The notes under the pieces: generated by a model
Database searches by the model: none
What the model was told of the DNA's origin: nothing
The model's input: only the letters and a program-made list of their open reading frames with translations
In this document: one piece after another, positions 21,414 through 22,249 of the stretch
Numbering within the stretch: position 1 is the first letter of the stretch
How the letters are laid out: each line of letters starts with the position of its first letter
Made by a program: the position numbers and the translations under genes
NCBI GenBank assembly: GCA_036524115.1
Contig: DATDCY010000258.1
Coordinates: 1 to 22,249 of the forward strand
Source of the DNA: a bacterium
Lineage (GTDB): Bacteria; JAUVQV01; DATDCY01
DNA length: 22,249 bases
Reading direction: 5' to 3'

Positions 21414-21422
21414 ATGATACCA
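21414..21422 (-). promoter_or_regulatory. Extended -10 (TGG-TATCAT) of the radical SAM operon
   Basis: On the minus strand TGGTATCAT matches the extended -10 with five of six hexamer positions and ends 7 nt before the ATG at 21406. No ribosome-binding sequence lies between, so initiation is probably leaderless. Confidence 0.5.
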
Positions 21423-21487
21423 CCGCGTCCGCGTGCGCCCGCGGCCGCGGCCCGGAAATTGACACCTTCCCGCGCAATCTGCGAAAC

Positions 21488-21496
21488 TGCCATAGT
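21488..21496 (+). promoter_or_regulatory. Extended -10-like element before the DUF6982-like gene
   Basis: TGCCATAGT (21488-21496) is an extended -10-like element, divergent from the radical SAM promoter. A TTGACA at 21459-21464 lies 26 bp upstream, too far for a standard pairing. Transcription would begin near 21503-21506, inside the GGGGAAGG stretch, leaving the exact start codon (21507 or 21519) uncertain. Confidence 0.35.
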
Positions 21497-21518
21497 TTGG
21501 GGAAGGATGCGCCAACCG

Positions 21519-21917
21519 ATGCTGCACAAAGTGGTGGTCCGCTACAAGGACGGCGGGATCGCGAAGGGGACGACCGCCGACTTCACGCCGAACCGCCCGT
21601 CGTTCACGCTGGAGCGGGTGGCCCCGGCGCCGGGCGGTCCGGCGGTCGTCAACGTGGAGGACCTGAAGGCGCTGTTCTTCGTGCGCAGCTTCGAGGGCAA
21701 CCGCGAGTACCGGGAGCAGAAGCTGCGCCTGCCCGAGGGGACGATCGGGAGGCGCTACCTGCTGACGTTCACCGACGGCGAGACGATGCGCGGCACGGCG
21801 CTCGGGGTGAACCTCTCCCGGTACGGGTTCCTGCTCTTCCCGGCGGACCCGGGTGGCAACAACAAGCGGATCTTCGTCGTGCACTCCGCGGTGAAGGAAC
21901 TGCGGCAGGAGGATTGA
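21519..21917 (+). CDS. DUF6982-like small protein with an internal duplication
   Basis: A 132-residue soluble protein resembling the uncharacterised DUF6982-type family common in Deltaproteobacteria. Two similar units are visible: VVRYKDGGIAKGTTADFTPN (6-25) and LLTFTDGETMRGTALGVNLS (81-100). Each has an x-x-DG-x-x-x-x-G-T core followed by an aromatic/Phe-rich strand. The middle contains VEDLKALFFVRSFEGNREY. The fold may be a tandem small beta-barrel, which is an inference. Function is unknown. ATG 21519 is chosen over ATG 21507 because GGGGAAGG (21499-21506) directly touches the latter. Neither spacing is ideal. The cytochrome gene starts 8 nt after its stop, so the pair is likely an operon. 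Confidence 0.72.
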   Translation: MLHKVVVRYKDGGIAKGTTADFTPNRPSFTLERVAPAPGGPAVVNVEDLKALFFVRSFEGNREYREQKLRLPEGTIGRRYLLTFTDGETMRGTALGVNLSRYGFLLFPADPGGNNKRIFVVHSAVKELRQED

Positions 21918-21924
21918 ACGTTCC

Positions 21925-22249
21925 ATGAGCCGTCGCGCCGCCGCCGCGCTCGCCGCGGCCCTCCTCGCTGCCCTCGCCGCCCCCGCCGTGCGCGGACAGG
22001 AGCCGGTGCTCAACCCGCACACCCGGGAGGCCTGCCTGCGCTGCCACAAGGACGGCGTCGCGGGGCCGGAGCGCACGCGGATCTTCCCGTCGCGCGACGA
22101 GCCGCACGCCGCGGTGGCGAGCAGCTGCCGCTCCTGCCACAAGGACGGCACGCAGGACTTCTGGCTGGTCATCCTCCCGCGGGGGACGGGCGCCGCCGCC
22201 GCGCCGCCGTCCGAGCCGCTGTCGGCTCCGCTGGGGGCCACGCCCAGGC
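21925..22249 (+). CDS. Exported c-type cytochrome, 5' part (at least two hemes)
   Basis: An ATG at 21925, with AGGAGGA (21907-21913) 11 nt upstream, opens a frame with no stop through the window end (108 codons). The first 24 or so residues form a signal peptide: Arg-Arg, then an Ala/Leu core. CLRCH (37-41) and CRSCH (68-72) are two CxxCH covalent heme-binding motifs, both followed by KDG. The part after residue 80 is Ala/Pro-rich. This is a periplasmic or extracytoplasmic multiheme-type cytochrome acting in electron transfer. Total heme number and length are unknown because the gene is cut. Its neighbour is the DUF6982-like gene just upstream on the same strand. Confidence 0.85.
   Translation, partial: MSRRAAAALAAALLAALAAPAVRGQEPVLNPHTREACLRCHKDGVAGPERTRIFPSRDEPHAAVASSCRSCHKDGTQDFWLVILPRGTGAAAAPPSEPLSAPLGATPR

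Noticed and set aside
1-22249. CRISPR arrays, tRNA/rRNA genes, insertion sequences or phage genes
   Set aside because: No regularly spaced repeats, tRNA cloverleaf or rRNA segments, transposase motifs or integrase motifs were found on either strand.

Overview
The window is very GC-rich and gene-dense, with third codon positions nearly all G or C. A c-type cytochrome, an iron-sulfur flavoprotein, a Kdp potassium system, a DUF6982-like protein and a hybrid Cache/PAS kinase together suggest an anaerobic or metal-associated bacterium of the former Deltaproteobacteria (Desulfuromonadota/Geobacter-like) or a nearby GC-rich phylum. This is inferred from gene content only. No tRNA, rRNA, CRISPR array, insertion sequence or phage gene was seen.

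Region 1 (1-7146, + strand) is a potassium locus. The end of kdpC overlaps by 4 nt a KdpD-like protein that keeps the KdpD sensor, universal-stress, DUF4118 and GAF domains. Its histidine kinase is gone and a PTS EIIA domain of the PtsN (EIIANtr) type stands in its place. Next comes a second K+ transporter of the KimA type, preceded by paired 11-bp-spaced direct repeats that could be a response-regulator operator. A DUF4118-GAF-histidine kinase and a KdpE-type regulator follow, overlapping each other by 4 nt. The KdpD function is therefore divided between two paralogous proteins. The fusion echoes the EIIANtr-KdpD interaction known in E. coli.

Region 2 (7147-11885) holds a class I/II aminotransferase (+). 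It converges on a secreted papain-like cysteine protease (-) that has a good promoter and a long, possibly structured leader. Upstream of the protease, also on the minus strand, are a YceI-family protein and a SAM-dependent methyltransferase.

Region 3 (11886-17324) holds lepA (+) behind a near-consensus promoter, a large membrane hybrid histidine kinase (-), and a MoeB/ThiF-type E1-like enzyme (+) divergent from the kinase.

Region 4 (17348-21406, - strand) has two transcription units. One encodes a NYN-OST-HTH putative RNase followed by an iron-sulfur flavoprotein. The other is a tightly overlapped trio: radical SAM protein, CTP-type polyprenol/phytol kinase, and AmpD-like amidase. The last two suggest envelope lipid-carrier and peptidoglycan recycling.

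Region 5 (21519-22249, +) is a DUF6982-like protein followed by a c-type cytochrome that runs off the window end.

Across the window, several genes with no Shine-Dalgarno have a -10-like hexamer only 6-8 nt before the start codon. This suggests that leaderless mRNAs are common in this genome.
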